Source: an uncultured Kiritimatiellota bacterium (GTDB lineage Bacteria; Verrucomicrobiota; Kiritimatiellia; RFP12; UBA1067). Taken from it: a stretch of DNA of 64,000 bases. The stretch is taken from positions 1 to 64,000 of the forward strand of contig CAKTZI010000014.1 of the NCBI GenBank assembly GCA_934635385.1, in the 5' to 3' direction. Position numbers and translations under genes: made by a program. A model generated the notes under the pieces. That model ran no database searches and had not been told where the DNA came from. It worked only from the letters and a program-made list of their open reading frames with translations. The stretch's first letter is position 1; every line of letters starts with the position of its first letter. Shown one piece after another: positions 57,612-64,000 of the stretch.

Positions 57612-57807
57612 TGCTTTCGTTTCCTTTCAGTTCGTCGATTCTATTCAGGCAAGCCAGTTCCAACTCGCAGTAATCCCTCCAATCGTGGTCGAGGTCGTCG
57701 ACTGCCGCGAGATCGGAAGACCTGTGAAACCACAGCGCGTCATTTACAAGTTTAGCGGTGTCAGTCTCCTTCGCGATCTGCTCCAGCAGTTTCTTCTTGC
57801 CTCTCAT
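57598..57807 (-). CDS. Small phage protein
   Basis: 69 residues from the ATG at 57807, charged and helical (KKKLLEQIAKETDTAKLVNDAL), ending 14 bases inside the helicase start. Family unknown. The ATGA overlap with the upstream gene supports expression. Confidence 0.55.
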   Translation of the reverse strand: MRGKKKLLEQIAKETDTAKLVNDALWFHRSSDLAAVDDLDHDWRDYCELELACLNRIDELKGNESNETD

Positions 57808-58133
57808 TCCGCGCCTCCCGCCTTTTCGAGGGCGGCGCGCGCCATGCGGAAGACTTCGCAACCGTTCTCGCAAGGCAAGCGTTTCCCGATTTCCGTGTCC
57901 TTGCAGAACTTGCACATCTCGCCGACGCACAGGCGCAACGCCTCGTAGAGTTCCGGCGCGGCGGCGATCAGCCGCGCGTTCGGTTCGTCCGCCACCTCGG
58001 CTGCCGGAATGGAACTCCAGTCGTATTCCACGACAGACGTGTTGTCCGCCGCAAGTATCTCGCCGTATACGGAGCAATCGCCACGCTTCGTCCACGGCGC
58101 GGGGCTGATGCCCAGCTGTTCAAGCGTCTTCAT
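57804..58133 (-). CDS. Phage protein with NARLIAAAPELYEAL motif
   Basis: 109 residues. The phrase PNARLIAAAPELYEALRLCV is a recurrent signature of small phage proteins of unknown function, here followed by a CKFCKD cysteine pair and a further CEN-GC. The first part (APWTKRGDCSVYGEILAADN) is also typical of the family. The ribosome site AAGGGGG lies in the end of the upstream gene. The molecular role of the family is not known to me. Confidence 0.7.
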   Translation of the reverse strand: MKTLEQLGISPAPWTKRGDCSVYGEILAADNTSVVEYDWSSIPAAEVADEPNARLIAAAPELYEALRLCVGEMCKFCKDTEIGKRLPCENGCEVFRMARAALEKAGGAE

Positions 58134-58146
58134 GTGCCTACCCCCT

Positions 58147-58746
58147 TCAGATCAGATCAAACTTCACCTCGTTGCACACCGTGTCCGGATCGACCGTCGG
58201 CGCGGCGCGCGTGTTGCCACGGCGCGGCGGCTCGGCGAACCTCCCGTCATAGAGCCAGTCCGTGATCCGGTTCGGCGCCCACTGGAAATCGTCGGACTTC
58301 CAGACCGCCAGCCACCGGCGGTAGCCGTCCAGCACCTCGGCGGCAGAATTTTTTTTCAAGACCGATCGAAGGCATTTCCGCAATTTCCCTCGGTTGACCT
58401 TGTACCGATACGAGCCCTCGATCTCGGCCGCGACGGCCTTGACGTCCGGCGCCGCGCCTCCCGCGTCAGCCTCGTCGCCGACGTCCGCCCCGTCCTGTGC
58501 CGGGCGCGTCCGCGGCTGGCCGTCCCCTTCTGCGGCGTCGAGGCCCAGCGCAGCGACAGGGTCGTCAAGCGCGCTCCCCGGCTGGCGAGACTCATCGGGC
58601 GAACTCTCCCCCTGCAATCCCTCGGGGGATTTAGGGGGAATATCTCTATCTCTATCTGTATCATTGGTATTGGTATTGGTATTGGTATTGTATGACGTTA
58701 TTGGGGGGGGGGCAATAATGTTTTGAAACATTATTAGACCCCTCAA
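58147..58746 (-). CDS. C-terminal half of a phage replication protein (frame-shifted from 59212)
   Basis: Up to 199 residues. The N-terminal part is a low-complexity linker (NTNTNTND, DRDRD) encoded by hexamer repeats. The C-terminal half (RYKVNRGKLRKCLRSVLKKN, then WAPNRITDWLYDGRFAEPPRR) looks like a replisome-organiser/initiator C-terminus. It overlaps the 58661-59212 gene by 86 bases in another frame. Removing one base from a run of ten C at the overlap would join the two into one protein of about 355 residues. Whether this half is translated alone, by frameshift or after slippage is open. Confidence 0.55.
   Translation of the reverse strand: MRGLIMFQNIIAPPPITSYNTNTNTNTNDTDRDRDIPPKSPEGLQGESSPDESRQPGSALDDPVAALGLDAAEGDGQPRTRPAQDGADVGDEADAGGAAPDVKAVAAEIEGSYRYKVNRGKLRKCLRSVLKKNSAAEVLDGYRRWLAVWKSDDFQWAPNRITDWLYDGRFAEPPRRGNTRAAPTVDPDTVCNEVKFDLI
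58641..58690. repeat. Hexamer tandem repeats in the replication gene
   Basis: TATCTC-type units at 58641-58662 and ATTGGT units (four and a half copies) at 58663-58690. They encode the NTNTNT/DRDRD linker in one frame and QYQYQYQ in another. Unit length 6 keeps the frame when copy number changes. Confidence 0.8.
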
Positions 58747-59212
58747 TAATATTAGTGGATTTGGAGCGGGGATTGCGCGTTTCTTGTGGCACTAACGTTA
58801 TTGGCGGCGAATCAAGCCTATCACTAATGTTAGTTATCACGCCACTAACGTTATTTGAACCGTGAATAATGTTTGAAATCATTAGTATGGCGTCGTTTAG
58901 GAAGGATACGTTTGTCTCGTAGTATTCCTTGAACCATTCCGGGCATTTCGCCTTCGGATTGTTGTAGTACTTGTTCAGGCGGTCGAGTTCCTTGCGCCGC
59001 GACTCGGCGCAGGCGAGCGTGATCGCCAGGTAGCCGCGCACCATCGACGACGCCAGCATCTTCGACATGCCGTCGGCTGTCGCATCAAACTCGCTCGGAT
59101 AGAGGACGGAGCGCAGGATGTCGCCGACCTGCTGGCTCGTGAGTTCCTTGTTGCGGATCACGGCCTTCATCTCGTCCGTGATCACGTTTCCGATCTTGAT
59201 TCCCTTCTTCAT
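58661..59212 (-). CDS. N-terminal half of a phage replication/replisome-organiser-like protein
   Basis: 183 residues. The helical N-terminus (TSQQVGDILRSVLYPSEFD, then ACAESRRKELDRLNKYYNNPKAK) resembles DUF6291-type proteins found at the start of phage replisome organisers. Two NII-GSNNVS copies mark the AT-rich repeat region. After ten C (58703-58712) it ends in QYQYQYQYQ, an unlikely natural end. The next frame continues as a plausible C-terminal domain, so this is probably one gene split by the C-run. Confidence 0.55.
   Translation of the reverse strand: MKKGIKIGNVITDEMKAVIRNKELTSQQVGDILRSVLYPSEFDATADGMSKMLASSMVRGYLAITLACAESRRKELDRLNKYYNNPKAKCPEWFKEYYETNVSFLNDAILMISNIIHGSNNVSGVITNISDRLDSPPITLVPQETRNPRSKSTNIIEGSNNVSKHYCPPPNNVIQYQYQYQYQ
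58694..58890. repeat. AT-rich iteron-like repeats inside the replication gene
   Basis: Several copies of a CACTAACGTTATT/AATAATGTT-like word in both orientations, at about 58694, 58714, 58745, 58790, 58822, 58843 and 58863. A perfect palindrome with 10-base arms lies at 58714-58735. The stretch is AT-rich in a GC-rich phage. Initiator genes often contain their own origin (lambda O), so this is a candidate replication origin. Confidence 0.5.
58703..58712 (-). repeat. Run of ten C in the replication gene coding strand
   Basis: Ten G on the plus strand. At nine, the upstream frame would read straight into the downstream one. Confidence 0.85.
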
Positions 59213-59502
59213 TTCTTTCCTTTCTTCTTCCGATAGTTCATGGTTGCCTTCCGCACGATCGCGCGCTTCCTGTCGCCAGGCGCGACGACCGAGAGGGCGA
59301 TCCTCCCGTCCGCCCGCTCGACGCGCAGGACACCCGCCCTGCGCAGCGTCTCCGCGCGTCCCGACCAGCCCGGCCCGAACACGTCGTCGGCATCCGTCGC
59401 AAGCCCCTCGAAGCGGTTCTTGAACGTGAGCCGTATCTTCGCCAGCAGGCCCGCCTCGCCGTCGCCGAAGCGGCTCAGCCTCACCTCGTCGCTCCAGTTC
59501 AT
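59209..59502 (-). CDS. Small phage protein
   Basis: 97 residues from the ATG at 59502, basic, with a winged-helix-like pattern (SGRAETLRRAGVLRVERADGRIALSVV). The style fits a small DNA-binding protein in the replication block. It overlaps both neighbours by a few bases. Family unknown. Confidence 0.6.
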   Translation of the reverse strand: MNWSDEVRLSRFGDGEAGLLAKIRLTFKNRFEGLATDADDVFGPGWSGRAETLRRAGVLRVERADGRIALSVVAPGDRKRAIVRKATMNYRKKKGKK

Positions 59503-59981
59503 CAGTAGACGCAGGCGTTGAGGTCGGCGCGCGCGGACAGCACGCCGTCGTTGTCGAAGCAGTCGAAGATCTCGCGCAGGTGCATGCGCGTCGAGTCCTT
59601 CACCCACACGATCCGGCGCTCGCCCGTCGCCACGAGGTCGACGATGGCGCGCTGCGGGTTCGGCACGACGGCCATGAGCCGACAGCTGGCGACACGGTCG
59701 CCCTCGGCAATCGGCACGAGCCGGTCGAAGTCCGGCGTGACGTGCAGCTCGACGGCCTTGCGCGCGATCCAGTCCCACGTCATGCCGGCGTGAAGCCCGA
59801 CGCAATCCCAGTCCACGCCCCGGCTCTCGGACGTCCGTGCGGCCGCAATCACGCGCCGCCGGATCCGCAGGGCGTTGCACACGCAGACGTCGCCGTAGAC
59901 CTGCGGCGGCTTTTTTTGCGCGCCCTGCGGCGCGGCTTTTTTTACGGCGCACTCCATGCGCGCCCTGAATGACCTTGCCAT
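59502..59981 (-). CDS. Phage protein of unknown function, first gene of the minus-strand block
   Basis: 159 residues. A basic Ala/Lys-rich start (about 1-27) is followed by a mixed fold with GDRVASCRLMAVVPNPQRAIVDLVATGERRIVWV. The basic first 25 residues suggest nucleic-acid binding, but no motif is recognised. It is the first gene after the divergent control region at 59982-60274, so it is likely early expressed. Confidence 0.6.
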   Translation of the reverse strand: MARSFRARMECAVKKAAPQGAQKKPPQVYGDVCVCNALRIRRRVIAAARTSESRGVDWDCVGLHAGMTWDWIARKAVELHVTPDFDRLVPIAEGDRVASCRLMAVVPNPQRAIVDLVATGERRIVWVKDSTRMHLREIFDCFDNDGVLSARADLNACVY

Positions 59982-60274
59982 GTCCCTCTCCCTTCTGGCT
60001 TTCGCCTTGTCCCGTTGATGAATGTATTTTAGTTAGAAGGCCCCCGCGCGAGCGCCCCCGGCATCCCCCCCGCCCCCAGGGGGGCATGAAGAATCGGACG
60101 CCGGACGGGCGGACTGTTCGGAGCCTGAATCGCCCGAATTCCCTGCCGGAATTCCAATGCAACACAAATTATTACACAAAGCATTTGAAATGTCCTTGTT
60201 TTTCAATGCGTCATGGCTCTGTGGAATAGAGCAACAGAGTATCAAAACTAAACCAGAAAGGCAAGAGAAGTGGT
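59982..60274. promoter_or_regulatory. Divergent control region of the prophage
   Basis: The 293-base gap between the minus-strand and plus-strand blocks. It includes a GC-rich C/G-run hairpin (about 60056-60090), an AT-rich half (60155-60250) and a GCTCT-7-AGAGC palindrome (60216-60232). A 15-base word of that palindrome is repeated in inverted orientation at 63296-63310. I cannot place -35/-10 pairs with confidence. An operator role for the palindrome is an inference. Confidence 0.45.
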
Positions 60275-60520
60275 ATGAAGACTGGGGCGCGAAGCGGACA
60301 GGCCGCGACGGTGGAGATCGACCTCCGTGACGAATGGCTGGGCGCATTCGTCACGATGGGGCGGCTGAAAGAATGCCTTCGCAGCTTGCGTCAGAATGTC
60401 AGGACGCCCGGCGAGAAGAAGGCGATCACGGCCATGCTTGACAAGCTCCAACGGTTCGCGCGGTATGCAAACGCCGCCGCTAACGTCGCGCAGGTGACAC
60501 GCGCCGTCAATGCGCGGTGA
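60275..60520 (+). CDS. Small phage protein, first plus-strand gene
   Basis: 81 residues, helical and basic (MGRLKECLRSLRQNVRTPGEKKAITAMLDKLQRF). No recognised domain. It starts just after the divergent control region with an AGAGAAG ribosome site, so it is probably among the first genes expressed. Confidence 0.55.
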   Translation: MKTGARSGQAATVEIDLRDEWLGAFVTMGRLKECLRSLRQNVRTPGEKKAITAMLDKLQRFARYANAAANVAQVTRAVNAR

Positions 60521-60539
60521 GGGAAAGGAGGAATGTAAG

Positions 60540-61286
60540 ATGATGCTTGACTTTAAGAGAAGCCTGATTTGCACGAAGCCGAAGAACGCGAAGCGGTTCT
60601 GGAATCCGTGGTCGCGCACGGTCAAGTTCACGATGCCGTGCGACACTCTACTTATCTACTTATGCGAAGATCCGGCCCTTGCAAGTCAGGCGCGTGCCAT
60701 CGGAAAGTTCGAGTATGACGCGGGTGCGGACATTGACCGGTATGCGCTCGGCTGTTCGGCTCGTGTAGAAAACCTTGAGTGCTGCGCCGCGTATGAGAAG
60801 ATGCGGCAGCTCGTTCACGGACATGCGCTCGACGGTCGGAAACTCGACCGTCAGGCCGTCACCGTTGACATCGAGACCGATCCGCGTAACGGAAAAAAGC
60901 GCATCACCCGTGTTTGTGACGGTGACGGACGCTGTGGGCCAATCTCCGTCGAGGCATGCGACAGCCTTGGCCCTTGGGTTGATGAACTGAGCAAGGAATG
61001 CGAGAACTGCAGCTATCGCCGCAATGCTGCCGACGACAAGGTTGGCAAGGGAAAGGGTGTCGCTGAGGGTAAGGGCTTTGAGGAAGTTCATGGCGGCATT
61101 ATAGCATTTATTCTGTTTGCGATTGTCTCGGCGCTGCTTCTTGCCTTGTGCGGGTGCAGTGGTGGTGTGTCGATTATTGACTCTCCGATCACCGCCATAC
61201 GCGATCAGACAAAAGTACTTGAGAGCATCGACAAGAGCCTGAAGACGATTGCCGCCGCGCATGGCGCACAGGACATCAGGAGGTAA
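60540..61286 (+). CDS. Doubtful plus-strand frame, possibly a gene interrupted by an antisense gene
   Basis: The start has an excellent ribosome site (AGGAGG, 8 bases before the ATG at 60540). The end (SALLLALCGCSGG with a lipobox, then DQTKVLESIDKSLKTIAAAHG) looks like a real small lipoprotein. The middle is the exact antisense of a better gene at 60660-61091. Either the whole frame is real, or two gene ends flank an inserted minus-strand gene that happens to leave the frame open. Low confidence. Confidence 0.25.
   Translation: MMLDFKRSLICTKPKNAKRFWNPWSRTVKFTMPCDTLLIYLCEDPALASQARAIGKFEYDAGADIDRYALGCSARVENLECCAAYEKMRQLVHGHALDGRKLDRQAVTVDIETDPRNGKKRITRVCDGDGRCGPISVEACDSLGPWVDELSKECENCSYRRNAADDKVGKGKGVAEGKGFEEVHGGIIAFILFAIVSALLLALCGCSGGVSIIDSPITAIRDQTKVLESIDKSLKTIAAAHGAQDIRR
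60660..61091 (-). CDS. Membrane-anchored protein, moron-like antisense gene in the prophage
   Basis: 143 residues from the ATG at 61091. One N-terminal membrane helix (LANLVVGSIAAIAAVLAFLAQF) is followed by a well-formed beta-sandwich (PTASVTVTNTGDALFSVTRIGLD, VILELSDGTRLTCKG). It runs against the surrounding plus-strand genes and has its own extended -10 box (TGCTATAAT), 6 bases before the ATG, so a leaderless transcript is expected. Single genes with their own promoter inside a prophage are often lysogenic-conversion (moron) genes. Function unknown. Confidence 0.65.
   Translation of the reverse strand: MNFLKALTLSDTLSLANLVVGSIAAIAAVLAFLAQFINPRAKAVACLDGDWPTASVTVTNTGDALFSVTRIGLDVNGDGLTVEFPTVERMSVNELPHLLIRGAALKVFYTSRTAERIPVNVRTRVILELSDGTRLTCKGRIFA
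61098..61106 (-). promoter_or_regulatory. Extended -10 promoter of the antisense prophage gene
   Basis: Minus strand TGCTATAAT, hexamer 6 bases before the ATG at 61091. Same host-type box as at the chromosomal genes. Confidence 0.7.
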
Positions 61287-61290
61287 ACGA

Positions 61291-61827
61291 ATGAAAGACG
61301 GCGAAACGGAAGACAAGGTCATCCAGCAGATCCGCAAGCTGCAGGCACTGGCGGATCGAGGCGTTGGCGGCGAGCAGATCAACGCGCGCGAAATGATCAA
61401 CCGGCTGATGGACAAGTACGGCATCACGCCGGACCAGCTCGACATGCTGACGCTGAATCTCTACAGGTTCAGCTACTCGAACGCATGGGAGCGCAAGCTG
61501 ATGAGCCAGCTCTTCTATTTGCTCGGCGACAAGGAGTGGAACTGCTATACCATCCGAGGCAAGCGAAACGTTGTCCTTTACGAATGCTATCCGGAAGACT
61601 GGCTTGACGTCATTTCAAGATACGAGATCCTGAAGCGTGACTACGCCAATCAGCTGAAAGCCTTTTACCGTGCGTTCCTGACGAAGAACAACTTGCTTCT
61701 TCCATACGATCCTTCAAGCCCGACGCCCTCAAAAGAGGAGTTTGAGGAACTTCGTCTGGCGGAAGAGCTGGCCCTCGGAATCAGGCGGAGTGTCCTGCAC
61801 AAGCAGCTTGAGGCAAAAGGAGAATGA
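61291..61827 (+). CDS. DUF2786-like phage protein
   Basis: 178 residues from the ATG at 61291 with a GGAGGT ribosome site. The N-terminal IRKLQALADRGVGGEQINAREMINRLMDKYGI fits the DUF2786 pattern, a helical domain found at the start of phage and plasmid proteins. The rest is helical with a KEWNCYTIRGKRNVVLYEC beta hairpin. The molecular role of the family is unknown. Confidence 0.7.
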   Translation: MKDGETEDKVIQQIRKLQALADRGVGGEQINAREMINRLMDKYGITPDQLDMLTLNLYRFSYSNAWERKLMSQLFYLLGDKEWNCYTIRGKRNVVLYECYPEDWLDVISRYEILKRDYANQLKAFYRAFLTKNNLLLPYDPSSPTPSKEEFEELRLAEELALGIRRSVLHKQLEAKGE

Positions 61828-61831
61828 GGCG

Positions 61832-62119
61832 ATGAAACACGACGTCAAACTTGAGCGCTGGAGTTCGTGGCGCAACCTGGAACGGACGAAGGGAATCAAC
61901 ATCCGGCTCTCGGAAAAGGAGTTCTACATCATCGATGGCTTGGCGTACTTGGAGCGTGTGCGCGCGTCAGACGTCATTCGCGGCGCGCTGATCTACGCGG
62001 GCGTCATTCCAGAACCGACAAAGGACGAGCGCGAGGCCACGCCCTCGGACGACGAAGCGGGCACACCGTGCGCGCAGCCGGACGGCGAGGGCACAGACGA
62101 AAGCGAGGTGCAGTCATGA
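61832..62119 (+). CDS. Ribbon-helix-helix-type DNA-binding protein
   Basis: 95 residues from the ATG at 61832. The segment GINIRLSEKEFYIIDGLAYLERVRASDVIRGALI has one beta strand and two helices like CopG/Arc regulators, followed by an acidic disordered tail. Such proteins bind operators as dimers. It overlaps the next start by 4 bases. Likely a prophage or plasmid-type regulator; the target is unknown. Confidence 0.65.
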   Translation: MKHDVKLERWSSWRNLERTKGINIRLSEKEFYIIDGLAYLERVRASDVIRGALIYAGVIPEPTKDEREATPSDDEAGTPCAQPDGEGTDESEVQS

Positions 62120-62388
62120 GCGACGTGATCGAGGTGAACGCCGGCTACAAGCTGGTCGGACGGATGCGCGAAATGCCGCGCAAGATGTGCTTCGTCTGCG
62201 GACGGCAGGGCGACACGATCTCCGTGCTACTGGTCAGCGGCGTGACGACGTCCGAGGTGGTGCAGTGCGACCGCGAGTTCGCCACGGTGCGAACACCCGA
62301 CGGATTTTACAACCTCATGCCGTGCAACAAGATTTCGGACGTCGCCGAGGTCGCCGACATCGTAGCAATCCTTCAGGAGGGACATTGA
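62116..62388 (+). CDS. Small phage protein with a Cys pair
   Basis: 90 residues from the ATG at 62116. A CFVC pair in the N-terminal half and a beta-rich body (GDTISVLLVSGVTTSEVVQCD) suggest a small beta-barrel or zinc ribbon. It overlaps the upstream gene by 4 bases. No family recognised. Confidence 0.6.
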   Translation: MSDVIEVNAGYKLVGRMREMPRKMCFVCGRQGDTISVLLVSGVTTSEVVQCDREFATVRTPDGFYNLMPCNKISDVAEVADIVAILQEGH

Positions 62389-62389
62389 C

Positions 62390-62665
62390 ATGCCGCACAC
62401 ATTCAGAGGGCGTGGCAGTCTGATTGCGGCGCGCGCCAGCGTTCCGCGCGATGCCGACGTGTGCCTGTGGACGATCTCCGAGGCCGCGCGCGCGACGGGC
62501 CTGAGCCGTGACATGATCAGACAGGCGATCAGTCTCTGGGAAGCGTCGCGCGGGGCTTTTGGCCTTGCGTTCGTGCGCAACTCGAACAGCGAGCGGCCTC
62601 GCATCCGCAAGTCACAGGTACTCGAATGGATCGAGAACATGGAGCAGAAGGCTGCGCACCGATGA
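62390..62665 (+). CDS. MerR/excisionase-like helix-turn-helix protein
   Basis: 91 residues with a GGAGG ribosome site. LWTISEAARATGLSRDMIRQAI is a winged/MerR-type helix-turn-helix, followed by RPRIRKSQVLEWIENM. This fits DNA-binding proteins of the excisionase or small-terminase kind. It overlaps the next start by 4 bases (ATGA). It could help excision or bind packaging sites; not resolved. Confidence 0.65.
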   Translation: MPHTFRGRGSLIAARASVPRDADVCLWTISEAARATGLSRDMIRQAISLWEASRGAFGLAFVRNSNSERPRIRKSQVLEWIENMEQKAAHR

Positions 62666-63396
62666 GTCAGGCAGGCAACAGCGCACAGGCCCTGCCGGGC
62701 TTCGAGGAGTTTGTCGTTCGCACGGCGGATCGCGCGGGCGCGCAGGATCTGACGAGCGCACGGTACACGGCGGTGAACGTCCTGCGCGACTACCCCGAGA
62801 CGTTCCGCTCGATCGCGGCGGCGATTTTTAAGTACAATCTGCCGAACCGCGTGATCCGCGACCTCTACCGTGTCAACGGCATGACCGTCAAGGGCATTCA
62901 CGACATGGTGCTGGGCGCATGCGAGCGAGACGGCGCGCGCGGGGCGTTTTTGGTGAAATGCCGAGCCGCCTCTTCAAGGAGCATCGTGCAGTCACGTATC
63001 CTCGACGCGCTCATCGACAAGCTCGATGACCCGAAGATCGTCAAGGAAATGGGCGTTTCCGAACTGGTTGCGGCCCTGAAGTCGATAGAACCGCCAACGT
63101 CCAGAGGCGCGTCGGAAGACGCCTCGAAGATGACGGTGCAAATCGTCGAGCCAAGCGCGAACTTCGAGGATCTGATCGATGGATTAGTTCCTGAAAAAAC
63201 GCGCGCGAACGCGCTTTCGGACGGGAATCCGGCGGTCGAAGAGCCAGACGAAACAGGTGCGGAAAGTTCCACGCGGAGCGAAAAGGGGCATACACGCTCT
63301 ATTCCACAGAACAACAGTGCGAAGTATATCACAAACCGACTAAGAAGGTCAAATGGGGCAAGTAAACATGTTCAAAATAATTCTATCGAGGCTTAA
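62662..63396 (+). CDS. Putative DNA-binding phage protein with acidic tail
   Basis: 244 residues from the ATG at 62662. The helical N-terminal 130 residues contain a helix-turn-helix-like segment (NLPNRVIRDLYRVNGMTVKGIHDMVLG). The C-terminal part is low-complexity and charged. A 15-base word shared in inverted orientation with the control region (60218-60232) lies in its 3' end at 63296-63310. Function unknown. Confidence 0.55.
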   Translation: MSQAGNSAQALPGFEEFVVRTADRAGAQDLTSARYTAVNVLRDYPETFRSIAAAIFKYNLPNRVIRDLYRVNGMTVKGIHDMVLGACERDGARGAFLVKCRAASSRSIVQSRILDALIDKLDDPKIVKEMGVSELVAALKSIEPPTSRGASEDASKMTVQIVEPSANFEDLIDGLVPEKTRANALSDGNPAVEEPDETGAESSTRSEKGHTRSIPQNNSAKYITNRLRRSNGASKHVQNNSIEA

Positions 63397-63718
63397 GGAG
63401 CTTCAGGGTGGCAATTCAGTGTCTGCATTCGCAAGATACCTTGAAATGTGGAATGTTGTAATCCCCGCCGTCATTCTCGTCGTCAGCGCAATCACAATCA
63501 TAACGGCCGTGATACATCGAGGAAAGCAACCGAAAAGGCTGTCCGCGAATCTCACAACCATAAGCCTGCTGCAAGAAGAGAACGCAAGGCTAAAACGCGA
63601 ACTCGCCGAAACGAGAAACGCATTGCCAGACATCGACGACGAGAATCGGTGGCTTGAACTCCAACGAGAAAACGTGCGATTAAAGCGCAAACTCGCTGAA
63701 GCCGGACTTGCCGATTGA
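63353..63718 (+). CDS. Membrane-anchored coiled-coil phage protein
   Basis: 121 residues. One membrane helix (VVIPAVILVVSAITIITAVI) precedes a coiled coil (LQEENARLKRELAETRN, then LQRENVRLKRKLAEAG). The start lies 44 bases inside the previous gene. An internal ATG five codons in is also possible. Similar layouts occur in spanins and phage envelope proteins. Function unknown. Confidence 0.6.
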   Translation: MGQVNMFKIILSRLKELQGGNSVSAFARYLEMWNVVIPAVILVVSAITIITAVIHRGKQPKRLSANLTTISLLQEENARLKRELAETRNALPDIDDENRWLELQRENVRLKRKLAEAGLAD

Positions 63719-63728
63719 GGCCGAGGCG

Positions 63729-63848
63729 ATGAGCGAAGAGAGAATTATGACACCCCCAGCCGTTCGTCTCGAACTCACCGTGCGTCCCGCGCTCGCCGCG
63801 CAAGCCCCGCGCCCTTCGAGCCCTGACCTCCAATGGCGGCACACTTGA
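63729..63848 (+). CDS. Very short possible gene
   Basis: 39 codons (MSEERIMTPPAVRLELTV and on), 10 bases after the previous stop, ending within the next promoter. No ribosome site stands out. It could be chance. Confidence 0.3.
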   Translation: MSEERIMTPPAVRLELTVRPALAAQAPRPSSPDLQWRHT

Positions 63849-63874
63849 CGGCAACGAACCATAAATGGTACAAT
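63845..63874 (+). promoter_or_regulatory. Promoter with -35 and extended -10, leaderless
   Basis: TTGACG at 63845-63850, an 18-base spacer ending in TGG, then TACAAT at 63869-63874. The ATG follows 8 bases after the -10. It is the only promoter here with a clear -35 as well. Confidence 0.7.
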
Positions 63875-63882
63875 TAAAGCCA

Positions 63883-64000
63883 ATGGCAAAGAAGGACATC
63901 ATCGAGACGCCTGAATGCAGGGAATTCGCCGACACGATGAATGCGGCGGAAGCAAAGGAGTATGCACACTTGCTTTACGACCTTCGCACGAAAGGGCGAC
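63883..64000 (+). CDS. Partial phage gene cut by the window edge
   Basis: The ATG at 63883 opens MAKKDIIETPECREFADTM, then NAAEAKEYAHLLYDLRTKGR, still open at 64000. A leaderless start just after the promoter. Too short to assign. The gene continues to the right. Confidence 0.55.
   Translation, partial: MAKKDIIETPECREFADTMNAAEAKEYAHLLYDLRTKGR

Larger units (their letters stand above)
37595..64000. mobile_element. Prophage, left end near 37.5 kb, right end outside the window
   Basis: Contiguous structural and replication genes (terminase, portal, capsid, scaffold, DnaB, spanins, fibres) with 1-20 base overlaps run on the minus strand to 59981, followed by plus-strand early genes. No sheath, baseplate or tape-measure gene is recognisable, and the terminase, scaffold, capsid and portal order suits a podovirus-like phage. 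No integrase is in view; it may lie to the right. Host dispersed repeats inside the prophage suggest long residence. Confidence 0.8.

Overview
The window is GC-rich bacterial chromosome followed by a prophage. The organism looks like a Kiritimatiellota/Verrucomicrobiota-type carbohydrate degrader: very large secreted glycoside hydrolases on one strand, an IspG/RseP pair, Flp-type pilins, and a genome peppered with short dispersed repeats, some read in frame inside genes. The taxon is inferred from gene content and style, not proven by a marker gene.

Layout. 71-1232: a REP-associated tyrosine transposase (RAYT) element with terminal inverted repeats. It supplies the stop codon of the gene next to it. 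1215-5257 (minus): rseP, ispG, an O-antigen-ligase-like membrane protein and a short secreted protein, tightly coupled. 5355-27460 (minus): a secreted polysaccharide-degradation cluster. In transcription order it has a beta-helix surface protein broken by a run of 19 G, a GH43-like enzyme, a GH106 rhamnosidase fused to a sialate O-acetylesterase, a Tat-exported metallophosphoesterase, two paralogous giant secreted proteins, and a two-module GH36/DUF6259-like enzyme. 27585-37256 (minus): an M24 peptidase, a run of Flp/TadE-like pilus genes behind thrS, an MMPL exporter fused to a lipid acyltransferase, and a C39-like peptidase. 37317-37390: tRNA-Arg(CCU).

37595 to the right edge is a prophage whose right end lies outside the window. 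The minus-strand part carries, in transcription order, two small genes, a replication gene with a homopolymer frame break and AT-rich repeats, a DnaB-like helicase, small and large terminase, scaffold, major capsid, portal, tail-fibre-like proteins, a block of small secreted or membrane proteins, holin candidates, an overlapping Rz/Rz1-type spanin pair and terminal fibre-like proteins. From 60275 a plus-strand block of small early or regulatory genes runs to the edge, interrupted by one minus-strand gene with its own promoter.

Three themes cut across the regions. (1) Almost every promoter I can see is an extended -10 box (TGN followed by TATAAT or a close match). At five genes it sits only 6-8 bases before the ATG, implying leaderless mRNAs. 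(2) At least five short-repeat families sit in frame in coding genes, always in linkers or loops and twice exactly at the junction of a gene fusion. (3) Long homopolymers interrupt a surface protein and a phage replication gene, so both look phase-variable or frame-broken.
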